A stretch of 64,000 nt of DNA, taken from the NCBI GenBank assembly GCA_963718745.1, contig OY970370.1:1178001-1242000 (forward strand), in the 5' to 3' direction. Positions 62,306 through 64,000 of the stretch are shown here, one piece after another. Position 1 is the first letter of the stretch, and every line of letters begins with the position of its first letter. The translations under genes were made by a program, and so were the position numbers. The notes beneath the pieces are model-generated. The model was not told the DNA's origin. It saw only the letters and a list, made by a program, of their open reading frames with translations, and ran no database searches. Source of the stretch: Fermentibacter sp963718745 [NCBI: Candidatus Fermentibacterota bacterium] (GTDB taxonomy: Bacteria > Fermentibacterota > Fermentibacteria > Fermentibacterales).

Positions 62306-62602
62306 CTAGAACAACCCGGCTCTCGAGATGACCGCCTCCGCTTCGGCGTCGGGCCTGACCTTCACGCTGTAGAAGGTGTTGATCCAGTTCCTTGTGATCC
62401 GCATTTCCGGAGCGAGGTCCCTCGACACCTCGGACCCGGGGAAGATCCACATGGTGCGCTTCTCGGTTATCTTCCCGGAGAGCGCTGCACCCGCTGCCGG
62501 TTCGAACCGGACAACCCACTCGGAGGGCACTCCGGTGAAGCTGCTCGAATAGATCGTAGTCCAGACTCCGGCGGGGCATTTGATCCGCTTCTCCCGTGAC
62601 AA
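62306..62602 (-). CDS. Small hypothetical protein
   Basis: A 98-residue soluble protein starting at a TTG (62602) with GGGAGG six bases upstream. It contains CPAGVWTTIYSSSFTGVPSEWVVRF and FYSVKVRPDAEAEAVIS, consistent with a compact beta-sandwich. No signal peptide. It follows the exported-type gene at 62628-63131 by 25 bases on the same strand. Function unknown. Confidence 0.6.
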   Translation of the reverse strand: MSREKRIKCPAGVWTTIYSSSFTGVPSEWVVRFEPAAGAALSGKITEKRTMWIFPGSEVSRDLAPEMRITRNWINTFYSVKVRPDAEAEAVISRAGLF

Positions 62603-62627
62603 TTCGTACCTCCCCTGTTTCCGGTTC

Positions 62628-63131
62628 CTACTCGAGTTCCGCCGAGACGAGGGACATCTCGGTCCCTCCGGTCGAAGTCGTGAGGACCAGACCTACTCCC
62701 GGAGCATAGTAATAGGTGGTGAAGAAGTTGAGGGACATGGTGCTGCCGTTGAAGACCATCTTGCTCTCCCCCTCGATGACGAGGAGATCCGAATATGTCC
62801 TTCCACCTATCTCGCGGGAGGCGCCCTTCTCCTTCACGGCCATCGAGAGAATGCTGTCGATCGTGTTGGCTTTGAACTTGATGTCCCATGAGTCACCAGG
62901 GCCGAGGTCGTCCCTGAGCAGGATCTGGAAGTTGCCGGCCTCGAAGCTGTCCGTGAGGTAGGCGGAGCCTTCCTTCCTGATGAACTGGTCCGTCCCGAGT
63001 ACCGAGTTGACCATCGTGAATCTTCCCGGCACCGACGGATCCTCGGCCGTGACAGTGTTCGTGTATTCGCTTCCGTCGGCCTGGCGGTAGGTCCATCTGT
63101 TTCCTGCGGCGAGCGGATAGTAGTCCTGCAC
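62628..63131 (-). CDS. Hypothetical protein of the 'DYFPL-GNRW' type
   Basis: A 167-residue protein beginning VQDYYPLAAGNRWTYRQADG. This opening is common in exported beta-barrel lipoprotein-like proteins of FCB bacteria, which usually have a lipobox before it. Here no signal is seen; GTG 63131 has GGAGG seven bases upstream. A GTG at 63152 would add seven residues and no signal. The end, FFTTYYYAPGVGLVLTTST, is typical for the group. A cytoplasmic place is therefore suggested, or the export signal has been lost. Confidence 0.6.
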   Translation of the reverse strand: MQDYYPLAAGNRWTYRQADGSEYTNTVTAEDPSVPGRFTMVNSVLGTDQFIRKEGSAYLTDSFEAGNFQILLRDDLGPGDSWDIKFKANTIDSILSMAVKEKGASREIGGRTYSDLLVIEGESKMVFNGSTMSLNFFTTYYYAPGVGLVLTTSTGGTEMSLVSAELE

Positions 63132-63262
63132 CTCTGTCCCTCCCTCCTGCACGCATCCGCTCCGGATGAATGCGTTGGAGCCCTCGCCCGCATCGGGTGG
63201 GCTGGAGGGAAACTATCTCACGGAGAGGAACAGTGCAACTGCCTTGCGATGACCGGCAGTAT

Positions 63263-63285
63263 CCGGTTTGCATTCTGCAAGCCGG
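63263..63285. terminator. Hairpin with TTC loop
   Basis: CCGGTTTGCA at 63263-63272 pairs with TGCAAGCCGG at 63276-63285 through ten base pairs including one G-T. No T-run follows on the plus strand. It may be an RNA structure upstream of the divergent genes. Confidence 0.4.
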
Positions 63286-63438
63286 GTCGGCGGCCGCCTG
63301 CATGGTACTCCAAGCAGCGTATGCTGTCAGCGGATGCCGGCTCTTTCTCCTCGAAATCCTGCATCCCGACCATCCTCCGTTCCGGCGTGGTTGATTAATT
63401 GCCTATCCGGCTTGTAGTTGACGATCGATTACCCGGGC

Positions 63439-63454
63439 TGGCAGCAATCTTGCT
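63439..63454 (+). promoter_or_regulatory. Sigma-54-type -24/-12 promoter candidate
   Basis: TGGCAGCAATCTTGCT fits TGGCA-N6-TTGC, with the invariant GG and GC separated by exactly ten bases. It is placed 42 bases before the ATG at 63497, and no gene lies between. Enhancer-binding sites cannot be identified. Confidence 0.45.
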
Positions 63455-63496
63455 CTAGGTTCATTCAAAAAGATTTGTCTGAAACCTGGAGGGGGC

Positions 63497-64000
63497 ATGA
63501 AGCTGCAGGACTGGAACGGGCGGTACGTCGGAGCCGAGTGCAGCAGGTGCGGGATCACAGCTGTGCACGATCTGGCTGACAACCTTGTCGGGGTCGACGG
63601 TGGCGGCATCCCTGCGGAGATCACCCGAAGGCTCCGCCCTGCCTCGGAACCGCCACGCTTCGACTGGATCGCGATGGAGAAGCTGTCGGAGAAACTGGGC
63701 TTCTACAGCGAAATGCAGTCTCTCCAGAGTGTCGACCCTCTCGTCTGGTCAGTGTTCGGCACTGCGGATGCAGCGGGGGGGTCGGCGCGTTCTGCCTGGA
63801 TCGAGGAGCTCCTGTCGAGGCTGGGGTTGTCCTACAAGGCGCCGGAACCCGTCGAGATATCCATGTGGAAGACGCTCAACCGCTGCGGTGACGGCGACTC
63901 GACAACGCTCGTGAACGATGCATCAGTGATAACTGGGAACTCGGCCGTCTTCTTCGAGGCTTCCTGGATCCCGGGGCATGAAGATGGTGCTTCGGAATCG
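63497..64000 (+). CDS. Unknown protein, N-terminal 168 residues (runs off the window)
   Basis: An open frame from ATG 63497, with GGAGGGGG just upstream, to the window end without a stop. The opening MKLQDWNGRYVGAECSRCG has a CSRC pair. The visible part ends NDASVITGNSAVFFEASWIPG. The string VITGNSAVFFEASW resembles the E-x-K strand of PD-(D/E)XK nucleases (usually FFEAKW), with Ser in the Lys position. This is only a suggestion. The frame is consistent with a real gene because of its ribosome-binding site, the promoter-like element and the lack of stops over 504 bases. Confidence 0.6.
   Translation, partial: MKLQDWNGRYVGAECSRCGITAVHDLADNLVGVDGGGIPAEITRRLRPASEPPRFDWIAMEKLSEKLGFYSEMQSLQSVDPLVWSVFGTADAAGGSARSAWIEELLSRLGLSYKAPEPVEISMWKTLNRCGDGDSTTLVNDASVITGNSAVFFEASWIPGHEDGASES

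Larger units (their letters stand above)
63132..63496. other. Gene-free 365-base interval with hairpin and promoter-like site
   Basis: No convincing gene. A hairpin with ten-base arms lies at 63263-63285 (CCGGTTTGCA / TGCAAGCCGG, loop TTC, one G-T pair). The second half is AT-richer and contains the sigma-54-like element at 63439-63454. Short open frames on both strands here lack ribosome-binding sites and domain character. Confidence 0.5.

Noticed and set aside
63585-63914. 109-residue plus-strand reading near the window end
   Set aside because: It lies inside the better-supported open frame from 63497, which has a GGAGGGGG site.
1-64000. CRISPR arrays, tRNA, rRNA, insertion sequences
   Set aside because: No regular short repeats, cloverleaf-like sequences, transposase motifs or terminal inverted repeats with duplications were seen on reading.

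Overview
The window is GC-rich bacterial DNA that prefers AGG/GGC/CTC-type codons, has strong GGAGG ribosome-binding sites, and uses many GTG and TTG starts (CTG is suspected). A secreted C25 (gingipain-type) peptidase with a type IX-secretion-like C-terminal domain, a patatin fused to an outer-membrane barrel, several lipoproteins and an O-antigen/capsule-type locus point to a diderm bacterium of the FCB assemblage. An uncultured lineage such as Fermentibacterota or Krumholzibacteriota would fit, but this is inference because no rRNA gene is present. I saw no tRNA, rRNA, CRISPR array, transposase or phage gene.

Layout. 1-1.4 kb: a truncated DUF1015 gene and a helical-repeat protein on the minus strand. 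1.5-7.5 kb: an overlapping AddB/RexB-like and AddA pair for double-strand break repair, closed by a strong 11-bp-stem hairpin. 7.6-12 kb: the C25 peptidase and a divergent patatin/POTRA/barrel protein. 12-20.8 kb: a tight minus-strand run with a SpoIIE-type phosphatase sensor, GDP-mannose 4,6-dehydratase, LarC, a thioredoxin-fold membrane protein, a HydE-like radical SAM enzyme, a cupin, LarB and a sugar-nucleotide epimerase. It combines nickel-pincer and hydrogenase-maturation-type genes with sugar genes.

21-26.4 kb: a plus-strand group with a zinc-ribbon membrane protein, a fused dehydrogenase/Gfo-Idh oxidoreductase, an alpha/alpha-toroid protein and a DUF354 protein whose C-terminal half is tandemly duplicated. 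26.8-29.1 kb: two beta-propeller lipoproteins. 29.2-46.4 kb: surface-polysaccharide genes, namely a PaaK/CapK-like ligase, two DUF362 proteins, five glycosyltransferases, an ATP-grasp enzyme, a Wzx-like flippase, a three-enzyme set making a UDP-N-acetyl-6-deoxy-L-hexosamine, and a Wzy/WaaL-like protein.

46.4-59.1 kb: three paralogous GT-C membrane glycosyltransferases flank a minus-strand operon of two DegT-type aminotransferases, a hexapeptide acyltransferase, a beta-ketoacyl synthase III, a FabG-like reductase, a methyltransferase, a GNAT/FemAB-like protein, a UPF0104 membrane protein and a flavoprotein. The best reading is synthesis and transfer of an amino sugar carrying a dedicated, locally made N-acyl group. 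59.3-64 kb: mostly small secreted or unknown proteins, an alkaline-phosphatase-fold protein, and an unfinished gene behind a sigma-54-like site.

Many adjacent genes share an exact NTGA stop/start overlap, which suggests translational coupling within long polycistronic units.
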